A DNA stretch of 64,000 nt from Epiperipatus broadwayi (taxonomy: Eukaryota > Onychophora > Udeonychophora > Euonychophora > Peripatidae): contig JAQFVV010000020.1 of NCBI GenBank assembly GCA_028023455.1, forward strand, positions 9,531,092 to 9,595,091, written 5' to 3'. Made by a program: the position numbers and the translations under genes. Position 1 is the stretch's first letter, and each line of letters starts with the position of its first letter. This document shows positions 36,863 to 47,532 of this stretch, one piece after another. The notes below the pieces were generated by a model. That model was not told where the DNA came from. It did not search any database and saw only the letters and a program-made list of their open reading frames with translations.

Positions 36863-37424
36863 AATTTGCCATATGTATTTTCTTTCTGAATATTATTTGA
36901 AATCACAGAAGTAGAAAAAATAATTTATTGCTCATAATTTTTTCCTATCAGAAATAGATGGCCATGTATCTTTGATTATTATCATTTTATTTAATTTTTA
37001 ATTGGAAAATCAAATCATAATCAAGAGAAAATATTTTGAGGTATGGATGAGTGTTTAAATAAAATCTTAATATAAAACATATCTAATTTTCGGTACTTAA
37101 GTATTAGTCTGATGTGAGATTTCAGATACATATTAATCCAGCTATAAATGATAAGAACGCTGGAACAAACAAATGTGTAAATAAATACCGAATTTAATAC
37201 ATTTACAAACAATATTCTAAAAAGAAAAATAATTATTTTTTAAGTGAATATTAGATAATAACCAATATTTTGACTAACACCCTTTCTCCTAATCGAGACA
37301 TTGTCTAATATTCTCTTAAAATATTGTTTTCGTTTTTAGAAGATTACAACTGTGTTTAAATCAGTTTTTATTTACACATTTATTTGTGCCAGCCTTTTTC
37401 ATCACTCGGGCATAACACATAAGT

Positions 37425-37603
37425 CATGGCTCTCAATCTTCCTAATGCCGTGACCCTTTAATGCAGTTCCTTATGTTGTGGTGATCCCCAACCTTTAATT
37501 TTGCTGTTATGAATCAAAAATGTTTTCCAATGGTCTTAGGTGACCCCTGTGAAAGGTTGTTTGATCCATAAAGAGGTCATGACCCACAGGTTGAGAACCA
37601 CTG
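37425..37603 (+). mobile_element. SPIN-like hAT MITE
   Basis: The left end CATGGCTCTCAATCTTCC and right end AGGTTGAGAACCACTG form decayed terminal inverted repeats. The blocks CTAATGCCGTGACCCTTTAA, TTATGTTGTGGTGATCCCCA, GGTCTTAGGTGACCCCTGTG and AGGTCATGACCCACAGG match the layout of SPIN (SPACE INVADERS) hAT elements known from tetrapods and some invertebrates. The 8-bp flanks ACATAAGT (37417-37424) and ATATAAGT (37604-37611) fit the 8-bp duplication of hAT transposons with one mismatch. It is non-coding and visibly diverged, so not a recent insertion. Confidence 0.85.
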
Positions 37604-37614
37604 ATATAAGTACT

Positions 37615-39770
37615 CAGATTTCTTTTTTAAAAGAATATTTTACGAACATGAGAATTAGTTGTGAAGTTCAAGAATATGGGAAAACAACATTTCTGTCAAA
37701 ATATGCATTTAGATGAAGTATGGATTGCTAAAAATTATATGCATTTTATTAATATTTGCCATATAATTGTGTATTTTTAATCTTAATAAAAAGTATAACT
37801 ACGATATATCTTTTATAAAAGCTCTTGTAATGAGAATCCTCACATATTTGATAGTGTTTGCTTTAATTCATGGAGATATATACTTCTTAGTATATTGTCA
37901 TGGTTACTTATTATGCATAGTAGTTCAGCACTTAAATTGATATTTAAATCATAATTTTTTAGCAGTTTCTGAAATAATATATATTTCTGTGCTCGCTTGA
38001 TATTTGGGATATTGTGTGTATGAATTATTTAGAATCTTTTCAAATTTTGATTCATTTTTATCTTGTGATAATAAGGCAATTGTTTTAAATCCAATGTATT
38101 GTTTGATAAAAATGTTATGATTAGCCACTATATAATCCAGCATATTTGAGATTCAGTCTTATTTGTATTCTATATTTTTATCTATAATCATTACTGTATA
38201 TAAAAGCATACTTTTATGTTTATGCACTCATGAATGTACACATAAGTTCATTTTTCCTTTATTCTGAAGTAGACCATCATAAAATATTTAACAGGACTTG
38301 AATTTAAAGGTATAATATATTGAGCTTTATTATTAATATGATAGTTGATATATTATATTATTTATGATTGTGTAAAGGAGACTCAAGTTTACTTATTTAC
38401 TATAGAAATATTTTTCATTAAGTGGACAATCTCTAATCTAATAAACTTTATCAATAAAACAATGTGTCATTTATCAATTGAACTGTAGTAATTGGCTATC
38501 TATATATACCTAACAACAATAGAAATATGTGTGTTTGTGATCTGGACCAACTGGTGAGTGCTGATTCATTATGAAATGTGCATGTTGATCATAGTTTTTT
38601 TTCATATCTTTGGTCACATGTTTGTGATAACATTCTTCCACAAGATATTAAAAGGAGATAGAAACCAGTCCCTACCTTGTGTAACAGTGTTGTACTGAAA
38701 CTTATACTACAGAAATATTATTCATCAAGTGTACTCCTGTTTGTTAACCTGCTATGGCACCAACTATTTATTTTAATTATAATTGTTTTTTAAAAGCTAA
38801 ATAAATATTATTGTACGATTTCTTTTACACTATGATATTTTGATCAACAGTCAATGTATACATTTTATTTTATATGAAATAAATCTAGAAAATTTAAAAT
38901 GTTATTATATATATATTCAGGTTAGTGAATACCTTTTTAAACTGCTGAAAATAATTTACCATTAAAATTTTAAAAGCTTGACTATATTTTCATTAATTAT
39001 TTTTGAATACTATTCATTCAATACTGTGTCCTATTAGCTCAATTTCTTAGTTATATTGCAATATTAAATTATTTATATAGTGGCATAATGATTGTATGGT
39101 GTTCAAATTTATTTTTAACTCTTTTATTTTAATTATTTGATGAGTAGTGTTTGCATTACTATATTGTTACATTGTTAGGATGAATAAATTTATTAGATTG
39201 ACAGTAAAATTGTATTTTATTATATGCTATTAGCACTTCTTAAAGGAGTCCCCTTTTAGTCAATTATTTTAAATATTCTAATATTTATTTTAATATTCAA
39301 ATATGTTAATTATCTTCATGAACGAAGTTTAACATCGCATAAATGGCTTTCATACAGAGACACTAATGGCAGAGAAACTATAGATCTCAATCAAATGTGT
39401 AGATTACACTGCTTAAAAAATTAATGATTTTCTCTGCCTTCCTCTATTATTATTTTAGATATAGTTAGAAATAGTCACAATAAATATCATTAGGTTCTAT
39501 TATGCCAATAATTCAGAATCAGTTGTTTTACTATTGGGATGTCTTTTCATCATATTTTACTTCTTTAATATCAATACATTGTACAGGCTTAAACCTATAT
39601 TAATATATGTAATATATGCGGGATTCGAACTCAGATTTTCACCGTATTCTTTCACATCAATGTTTTTATGCATTATATACTTTTCTAATGAACTAAATCA
39701 TCTTAAATCAGTTAATAAAAAATATTAATATATCCCGTGACCCCACTTTATTTTAAGCTTGTAAAAAATA
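37615..39770. other. Gene-free AT-rich DNA
   Basis: No gene. GGGATTCGAACTC near 39619 could be a B-box remnant of an old tRNA-derived SINE. Confidence 0.5.
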
Positions 39771-39776
39771 AACAAA

Positions 39777-40080
39777 GAGCTTTGCTAATTGCTAAATGAG
39801 CTTTGTGATAAATGCTTAGCAAGAGAAAGCATTTAAAATATCTCTATCTGAAAACCACACCCGATCCCCTTACCAATGTTTCATGCTTTTGGCACTCCTC
39901 AGTGAGGCTCTAGAGTATTTTTAGACAGTATATCTAAAAATAACAACCCAAAGCCAGCATTTATCTAAAAGTTAACAATTGAATAGAAAATCTGAAATTT
40001 TCAGACACTTAAATGTCTTCAAACCCAGTTTTTCTTGCTAAGCATTTATCACAAAGCTTCTTGAGCAATTAGCAAAGCTC
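39777..40080. mobile_element. MITE with 48-bp terminal inverted repeats
   Basis: Left end GAGCTTTGCTAATTGCT... GATAAATGCTTAGCAAGA (39777-39825) and right end TTGCTAAGCATTTATCAC... AATTAGCAAAGCTC (40033-40080) are inverted copies with few differences. The interior of about 200 bp has no coding capacity. I see no convincing target-site duplication, so the superfamily is open. Unlike the foldback insertions, it has no one-sided tail. Confidence 0.7.
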
Positions 40081-40194
40081 ATTGCTTAAATCAATTAGTA
40101 ATTTTGCCTGCAAATGGAAGTTTGAGTCTGATCTTATAAAATATCCATTTTCTTTGCTGTTCATTACAATTTAAGAATATCAATTCTTTTTTTT

Positions 40195-40565
40195 TTTTTC
40201 ACTATCCAACATTTCACATCCATCAAGAGTCATAGAAAATGTTATACAATGAACAATACTAATCTTCATTTTTAAAGATAATATCTGTATGTTTTAACAC
40301 TTTTTTTAAATATTTTATTACAGCTCTGTTGAGTTGATCTGAGACGAATATCTTGATTGACTTTCTCCATAATAAATAATCTAAATTGACAAAAGTTGTA
40401 CCTTTATGCCTTTTAAATTGTAACATTTTATTTTTTTTTCTTTACATTTAGTTGCAATTTCATCTTTTCATTATAGTCTCTAGCTTTTCTAATGAGTGTC
40501 TTGATCTTTTGGATTTTCAACTACCAGGGTCATATTACCAGCATATTTACATTTATTTCTTTGAT
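40195..40565 (-). pseudogene. LINE reverse transcriptase remnant
   Basis: The minus strand, with frameshifts, gives YAGNMTLVVENPKDQ, then RDYNEKMKLQLNVKK, and further on LMDVKCWIV. This follows the order YADDM.LVAE...L...L......E..GL.LN..KTK and ...YGCE.WTV of LINE RT motifs C to E. The catalytic aspartates are lost (AGN for ADD). It is decayed beyond use. Confidence 0.55.
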
Positions 40566-40569
40566 GAAT

Positions 40570-43500
40570 CAAAACTCACATTTCTTTTTATTCAAAATGT
40601 GATTTTGCAGTATTTTTAATATTTAGATAACTTCACCATTTATTTCTATTATTGAGTAATTAAAAAATTGTAAAATTTTTCAAAGCATTGTACTTCAAAA
40701 ATATTATTAATACTTTATCTAACCAAAAATCAACATATGGCTTCCAGCTTAATTAAACAATGTTTTACAGGAGCTAACTCCACTTCTTCTACTCAACTAT
40801 TATCTAATGTAAACTTAAATAACCAATCCACATCTAATGCTATTTCATCCAGCATATATAGCACTGAAAATGGATTTATTAAGCACTGATATATAGTATG
40901 TATTGATTCCACAAGCTTACATGTAAACATAAATATTGTTTGTCCCTGTAATAATGTATATTTAATATGTACTTTTTGTATTGATATTTAGTAAAATTTA
41001 CATTTTTTATTGTGTATTGAAGAATATGTTCATTACTGCTGATTTTAACTAGTTTTTACAAGATGAATGAATTCATCAAATGATGCAATTCTATATATGT
41101 GGCGACTATTAATAGATTTTAATATATAGCAGTTTTTAAAATTTCTCTAATAAATATTCAGTGTTCTGAAAGGAATTATTTTATTCTCGCTTAACATAAT
41201 CAATGTGTAATACTATTTTATTTGCTGAACATATATTTATAAATAGAAAATAACGATGAAATGCAATATTTGCTAATAACAAGAACATACAAAAAAATAC
41301 ATAACTTTTGTTTTGGGCAAAAACTTCTCCAATGATTCATCTAAAAAAAAGAAAGCATTACTCGCCAGATTTTCCAAATGCCAGGTAGTAAAAGATTTGA
41401 AATATTTTATCTTTATTATAACTAACTCTCTAGCTAATAGAAATATACTTATTATCTCGTTATACTAGACAGCTAACTGGCTGATTATATGCTATATAAT
41501 TAATTTTTTTTTTTAACTTAGCTTCACTTCAAATCACAACATAGCAAGTGGCACCTCACCATGCTATGAGTTTTATCTAAATCTTTATAAATAATCATAA
41601 AATGGAATACTTATTAGTGAAAAAACCAATCGAAGGGCACTCTAAAATATTTTATGCAATGAATATGCTTAATCATTTGTAATTAATGTGAGGAGGAACT
41701 TCTGTACATAACTAGATCTATATTCTTCTTTATACCCTCAAAATGTATAATAGGTAATTAGTTTTTGAAGAGCTTCATGGCATAGCAGAGGATGTAGTTT
41801 TGAAAGAAGCTCATGTTGTAGCAGATTTTGGAAATACCTCATGGCATAACTAACAATGCAGTTTTTGAGAAAACACATGGTGTAGCTGATAATGTAGTGT
41901 GATGGGTCTCATTAATGTAGAAAAATATCTAAAAAATTTTTTAATTAACAATCTAGTTGGATTTGTTGAACAGATATAACATATGTTACTGGGATAAGTG
42001 ACATACTTGCAATTCATAACATTATTTTCAGAAATTGTGGTTAGGTTAGACATCCTCATGATTTATTATGAAGTTCTATATATTGTTTTTTAAAGTATAT
42101 TACTTTACTTTGATGATTACTTTTGATATAACCATATCTTTCTATTGTTATATTACTACCAGGTAAATATTTATGTTTTGAATGTGTCTTCAGGGATTGA
42201 TTTTATTAAACTAAAATTAACCATTGCATCTAGATGTCTGCTCATGTCAGTTAAAAACTAAATCTTGTTATTCACTTCTCTAATAATTATATAGATAGAA
42301 GAACTGTCAATAATTTTATATGAAGAAATGGCATAATTATTCAAAACAAATGACTCTCAGTAAAATATGATCAAAATTACTATAAAAACTATCAGTAAAA
42401 TATGATCAAATGGATCATTGCCCAGAAGTTCATAAGAAATTCAAATAATAGAAGGAACAGAATTGATGACTAAGATAGCTTACCACTATGCTAAATCTTT
42501 TAGAGCCAAGAGAAACAGTGAAGTATCAAATTTCATTAAAGGTTTTAGTATCTATTTTGAGATAAACATTTATTGAATAAAAATAATCACTAAATCACAA
42601 TGTCTTTCAAAAATCTATGGTCAATTTGATATAAAATAATCATATGATTGCTCTATATTATTTCACAAACAAATGCAATATTTTTTAAACATTTTAATGC
42701 TATAAGCTGCAAAAGTATCTTTGGTACATAATTGTTCAAAGTATGGTATTTGTTGACATAACAATATTTACAGGCAGCTATATGCAAAGTGTGATCATGT
42801 GATCTGAGAATGTTTTGGAATTATTATGACATTTTCTATAAGTCATGTAATGGGGAGATAATTAATTAGTCCACTACTGAAATGGACCTACTATTGGTAA
42901 AAGCATGCTGGTCATTAGGATTTATAGTTTCTAAAGACCAACTTGAACAATAGTGTTTCATTTGTTTCAGAAAATTTACATTCAGGTATTACAGTTAGTT
43001 AAAATAATACTTAACTCAAGCTCTGACTTGAATTTAAGGTAATATAATTTTTTTATATTTTTAAATTACTGCAATTTAATTGGCAAGTACCAAAATTCTT
43101 GCACTTATATATGTGTTACCGTCCTTTTTCGATAAATATATGAATAATTATTACTAAGCATTTATTAACCTAAATATTATATCATTTTAAGCCCAGATAT
43201 AAAATTTAAATTTAATTAAAAATTAATACATATTTTTTATTGAAACCATATTCTATAGAAAAAAATCTTTATTAACTGAAAGGAGATCTTTGGTCCCTCT
43301 TTGAGGCTTTGAAGGAACTGAGCAGAAAAAATTCCTAACATCAACTCCATACACTTTTGGTGTTACAGTTGTTGTTACTAATATATAATTATTCATATAG
43401 TACATAAACAGGGATGGGCTGAACACCAATATGTATCAATTCATGTGATGAATATATTAGCTTACTACTTTTGAATTTAAGATTAAGAAACATCAAGGTC

Positions 43501-43730
43501 TAACTTCTCAGTTTCCTTATAGCTTTTAACTGAAATGTCAGTTGATTTATCTTGAAGGCAGAATGAATGCATAAGTGTGAACTTTTTTAAATATATATTT
43601 ATTTATAATCATGACATGGCTCCTATTTCCAGGAGGCCATAAAGCCATTAGCCAAAGCAGTGGTTGGTAGTGGAAGGTATAGATACTAAGAATCTCTTGA
43701 TTGCAGACCCAGCTACCATTTGATGACCTT
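40570..43730. other. Gene-free DNA containing one dispersed repeat
   Basis: Apart from the repeat at 41317-41430, I see no gene. Open frame 41850-42059 has no domain. A near tandem AAAATATGATCAAA duplication lies at 42362-42410. Confidence 0.5.
41317..41430 (+). repeat. Dispersed repeat, copy 2
   Basis: Same orientation and block order as 7706-7835 (GGCAAAAACTTCTCCAAT, AAAGCATTACTCGCCAG). Family not recognised. Confidence 0.6.
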
Positions 43731-43739
43731 TTACATGTT

Positions 43740-44360
43740 ACTTATAGCTGCATATCACTGGCAGGTGAAGAAATATTGAGAGAATTGGAAGAACTGTCTA
43801 CTATTAAATGGGCATTGTTGTAATTTGTGAAGTCAAAAGAAAATGTGAAAAGACGTGAATTGAAAAGTGGATATGTATTATATTATAAAGGTATAAATAT
43901 TGGAAGTACAAATGAAACAAGATTTATTGTAAATTAAAAGAGGAACAACATTACTGATATTGATGGTATATCAAATAGAGTAGCAAGATTGATTATTTAA
44001 TTTACTTGAAGGCACCAAATGCAGATAATTCAGATTTATGCACCAAGTTCTCATTATGATGATGTTAGGAATATTTATACAGATACCAAAAGACTTTTGA
44101 TCAGACCAAACAATATTTTAAAATTGACAATGGGAAACTTTAATGCTGGAATGGGTAAACAATTGAAGATTAAAGTGGTGAGGATAAATTTGGTGGTGGT
44201 AAAAGAAATGGGAGGGCATAGAGGTATAGTTTGTAGAAAAATTAAAACTATGTTGTCAATTCTTTCCTTGAGAAAAATGCTAAATGGAAATGGGCATGGA
44301 AGGATCCAAATGAAGATATAGCAGAATTGAATTACATTTTGAATAACTGAAAACATATAA
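43740..44360 (+). pseudogene. LINE apurinic-type endonuclease (EEP) remnant
   Basis: Frames read EEILRELEELSTIKWALL, then KSGYVLYYKGI, TRFIVN, ISNRVARLII, MQIIQIYAPSSHYDDV, LTMGNFNAGMGK, then with frameshifts GEDKFGGGKRNGRA and NSFLEKNAKWKWAWKDPNED, ending near LNYIL. These are the successive blocks of the exonuclease-endonuclease-phosphatase domain of RTE/CR1-like LINEs (I.QVYAPTS, GDFNA, G.G.RN.RG, F.K...WTW.SP.G, IDYI). The D of GDFNA is N here. Stops precede the domain. The 5' half of a LINE whose 3' half is absent. Confidence 0.8.
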
Positions 44361-44457
44361 GTTCAAGAATGTAATGTTCTTAATAAATTCAACACTGGAA
44401 GTGACAAGTAATTAGTGAGATATAAGATAATTATTGAGCAATCAGTAGAGATGGTAC

Positions 44458-44600
44458 TGATATTATATCCACATAGTGAGATCCAAAGCTCTTCGCTAAA
44501 AATTCCATAAGCCAGAAACTTCTGATGATGTATGTGGATATAGTAGCTTTACTATGTAGTATGCACTGATTACTATCTTACAAAGACTAATCATAGGAAA
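44458..44600. repeat. Very decayed palindrome-family fragment
   Basis: Recognisable only at the hinge: GAGATCCAAAGCTCTTCGCT, then CCATAAGCCAGAAAC, as in GATCCAAGGCTCCTCACT...CCACAAGCTAGAAAC of better copies. Arms are largely lost. Confidence 0.4.
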
Positions 44601-45048
44601 TTACTTCTAAAAAATATTTTTTTTTGTGCAAAATAAAATTGTCAAAAAAAAAAAAAGAGAGAGAGAGAGAATGTAATCCTTACAAAATGATACTTATAAA
44701 TTTATTGATTTAACTACTTCAGCTTCAAGCCGCCATATTGAACTTTTTAAAATACTGGCCTGATACACAATTTTCACAATAACTTCAGTTTGAATTATGT
44801 TAGAGCAAAAACAATTACATTGCTAGAAACTAGAAAAACTAAGGAAAACAATAAGCATAAAATAAATAGTGATAACTATATAAAAAATAAGGAAAAAAAG
44901 AAATTTTCACAACCGAAATAATTATTATTTTATTGTTTGTTCATAATTTGAAAATTAACATTAACTAAAATGCAAATTACATCTTCAGTGATAATTTCTT
45001 TGTATTCCTCACAAAAAAATCTTTCTAAAGATATATAATAAGTCTTAC

Positions 45049-45164
45049 CTGAGATAATCCATAGCTTTACAATGTCCGAAAATGTTCCTATAGGAGTTCT
45101 TCATTTTTATCTTCTACCCCAACTGTTGCAAATTGTCAAGGCGCCTGGCAGAAAAGAGTTCTCC
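45049..45164 (-). other. Possible exon framed by splice-like sites
   Basis: On the minus strand TTTTATCTTTTATTAG (acceptor-like) precedes a GC-richer 116-bp block starting GGAGAACTCTTTTCTGCC. The block ends CTCAG followed by GTAAGA (donor-like). None of its frames stays open throughout; the longest starts GELFSARRLDNLQQLG. It lies downstream of the piggyBac-related exon on the same strand, but the spliced frame would stop after about eight codons. It could be a terminal coding or non-coding exon, or a repeat fragment. Confidence 0.3.
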
Positions 45165-46038
45165 CTAATAAAAGATAAAAAATAAAAAAATTAAAATTCT
45201 AACAGAATATAAAAATAATGAAGGAAGTGGAAAATTATTACTTACCATTATAAATACAATAAAAAAATAAAATGTCATCATCATCATCATAGTACAGGTA
45301 TATTATAAAAGTGGTGTATATGTATGAATCATGAAAGTTCTGCCAATGGTTATGGGAAAACTCAAAAGCCTATTAAACAAGATGCACTATTTTGATTTTA
45401 GACTTTGGATAAACCAACCTTGTTTATAACATCATCATCATCATACTGAATAATCATTGCCAATACAGAAAACAATTTACAAATTTCTCATTTCAAGAGG
45501 CAGACAATGATTACTAAAAAGGTTCTATGGCAGATATTTATATAAAAAAATGTTTATATTCTACCTCTTCCAAGATACGTCTTCCAGAGAAGCATACCTG
45601 TTCATATATGCTAATATAAATATGCAAAATATTTCATCATGCCAGATCTTGTTTACCAATTGGAAAAAGTAATCAGTAATGAAGCTGAAACAAAATTCTA
45701 ATAAGGAAGGCAATCAGGCAGTCATATGCCTATAAAGTATAAAATGAAGTTAGTAAAAAAACAAGTTAATAAAACAACAAATAAAAACTAAATTAGTAAA
45801 ACAAAAACAATGAAAACCATGTTAGTAAAACAAAAATTAGTAAAAACAGAATAAAAAAAATTACTGCATTATATACAATCAATTTGCTAGAGAGGAATAA
45901 ATTGTAAATAGTCTTGAATCAGTGTGTCAACCATTCATCCATTGTGCTGGTAGCTAAAACAAACCAACAAAAAAAAAACAATAATAAAAACATTATCTTT
46001 CATATGTGCTACCTATCACAGAGTAAAAAATCAGTCAG

Positions 46039-46467
46039 TCATTTTTCTTGAGTGGCATATTTATTAGTTTCTCTGATAATAGTTGATAAAAGTTTTTTAT
46101 CAAATAACATTAAAAAAAAATCTAAAATTGAATACTTACCTACTATAGAAAACTTCAAACCTGGAGTTTTAGTAAAATTCTCTACATTCACAAGTTTGCA
46201 GGTTACGTTCGGACACAGATTACTGTTACTAGATGAAGGGCCTGGCCGATTGATATCGTTGGGAACACTTGTTGACGGGCCTGGTGTATTGATATCATCC
46301 AGAAAAGCACTCGTAGTTTTTTTCTTTTTGGCTGGTAAAGTAGTTTCTTCTTCTGATGACGAAAAATATTCTTCAAGATCACTATAACTAACACTATCCT
46401 CGGAGTCAAAGGGCTTAGATGGGACAAATTCATCACCGCTAAAATAATCCGTATCAGAGGCCATCAT
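46039..46467 (-). pseudogene. piggyBac transposase, N-terminal part only
   Basis: The 142-residue frame starts MMASDTDYFSGDEF, an acidic Ser/Asp/Glu-rich region (1-45) like the N-terminus of piggyBac proteins. A Pro/Ser linker with repeated GPS follows (60-82). Residues 97-104 read NFTKTPGL, and 113-139 contain SILDFFLMLF and RETNKYA, matching the opening of the DDE_Tnp_1_7 domain (PL.YF.LFF...L...I..ETN.YA). The frame stops there, before every catalytic aspartate, against about 550-600 residues in full proteins. A perfect donor GTAAGT sits at codon 110, so the message may also splice out early. Either a 3'-deleted transposon or a truncated domesticated copy. Confidence 0.75.
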
Positions 46468-46507
46468 GTCCCGTTCATTTATTTTGCGTACTTTTCTTTC
46501 CGTTAAT

Positions 46508-46588
46508 CTAACAAATTGTGAAAAAAATTTTTAAAAAAATTGACCTTATTCGCAAAAAAATTAATAAAAATTTTATTTTTTAACTTAC
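46508..46588 (-). other. Candidate 81-bp 5'-UTR intron
   Basis: On the minus strand GTAAGT opens the segment and a pyrimidine-rich stretch ending TTTGTTAG closes it. Its two ends join the CpG-rich block above to the exon carrying the piggyBac ATG at 46467. The length and AT content suit a small invertebrate intron, but no transcript is available here. Confidence 0.4.
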
Positions 46589-46776
46589 AGAAAAATGGCG
46601 ACTACCTACGAAAAGAGGAAAAAACAACGAAGAGAATTATGGTATAGGCGCATGCGTAGTCCTTATAGTTTTTCCGTAATTTCAAACAGAAAAACGAACT
46701 TCAACAAACCTACATTAACGAGCGCAATCGTCGCCGACAAACCGGAAGTAGTTAAAAAAATTCAGTGTAATTGTAG
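46589..46776 (-). promoter_or_regulatory. CpG-rich TATA-less promoter and 5' exon
   Basis: The only CpG-dense block of its size in the window. It holds an ETS-type site (CCGGAAGTAG on plus), an NRF1-type palindrome (GGCGCATGCG) and a YY1-like AAAAATGGCGAC. The YY1-like site is immediately followed, on the minus strand, by a GTAAGT donor. This arrangement is typical of housekeeping promoters reading toward the piggyBac ORF. The plus-strand 61-codon frame here (46595-46780) is probably a by-product of that composition. A TTAA at 46777-46780 could be a piggyBac target site marking the element's outer end; I could not confirm the other end. Confidence 0.5.
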
Positions 46777-46984
46777 TTAAAAATTTTTAATTGTTTTATT
46801 TTAATTATTTGTTATATGCATTTTTGTAGAAGAAATCAATGACTAATGGAATTAAATTGATTATAAATAATTTGAGAGATTAAATAATGTAGCAGAAAAG
46901 ATTCTCAAAAAATAGGTGACCAAAAAAAAAAAAAACAGGCAAAAAACTGATAAAGATCACATTGAAGATTCAAACAATATCAAT

Positions 46985-47531
46985 GTAATAATAAAAATAC
47001 TTAATTGTAAATTATTAGAGAAAAAATATATAGTTAATAATAAACTTGGCTGAACGTTTTCGAGGAACTGTGCCTCATACTCATAGCCTTTGTGAAAATG
47101 TACTTAATATATGTAAATGAGAATATTCAAATGAGTTACTGTTACGTGGCCCATTTTTTCGAGATGTCGAAGCACGTGTCTCTTCTGTTGATTGCATGGA
47201 TGTCTCTGTTAATGTAGAATGCCTCTTTTATTTTTCTCCTGTAGTCGTTTGGTTCTGAGCATAAAATAACGGGGTTAGCGGGTATGAAATTGTGCCCTGA
47301 TTGTTTAGTATGTTCAAAAAATGCAGAAGATGTACTGCTGTTCGTTTGGGCTCTATTGAAGGTGTACCGATGTCGAGCCAACTGGTGTTAATTGTGGCTT
47401 TCGTTTCACCATAATATGTGGCATGGCATCTGGCTTGGGGGCAGGAAATGGAGTACACTACATGTGGGGTGAGCGCTGGATCGATGTAGTCTTTGGAGTT
47501 ATTGATCAACCTATTAGTGTTGGGTGGAGTT
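46985..47531 (-). repeat. Left inverted pLTR copy of the PLE
   Basis: Mirror image of 48613-49160 over 547 bp with few substitutions. It keeps the GIY-YIG coding in antisense but with a 1-base deletion near the codons for NTRLAQH, which splits it into two minus frames (47228-47509 and 47142-47381). Six bases of this repeat overlap the target-site duplication, suggesting microhomology at the join. The PLE ORF's apparent first 37 codons are antisense read-through of this copy. Confidence 0.92.
47048..47088 (-). ncRNA. Hammerhead-like motif, left pLTR copy
   Basis: Same fold as the right-hand copy at 49057-49097, base for base, on the opposite strand. Conservation in both pLTR copies is expected from their common template and does not by itself show selection. 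Confidence 0.35.
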
Positions 47532-47532
47532 T

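Noticed and set aside
39777-40080. Inclusion among the long-duplication foldbacks
   Set aside because: No target-site duplication or one-sided tail could be identified, so it is kept as an ordinary terminal-inverted-repeat MITE.
44019-44321. Intact 100-codon gene
   Set aside because: Only the first part follows the LINE endonuclease. The rest of that frame is out of register and the true continuation lies in another frame, so it is a pseudogene fragment.
44941-44990. Left terminus of the piggyBac transposon pairing with TTAACTACAATTACACTG near 46763-46780
   Set aside because: TTAACTAAAATGCAAATTAC shows only partial similarity with gaps. It could easily be chance in AT-rich DNA.
46052-46387. 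111-codon plus-strand frame
   Set aside because: It is the antisense shadow of the piggyBac frame, which has recognisable family motifs.
46595-46780. Plus-strand 61-codon frame as a host gene or exon
   Set aside because: It coincides with ETS, NRF1 and YY1-like sites and a minus-strand splice donor. Its coding look follows from CpG content. No domain is recognisable.
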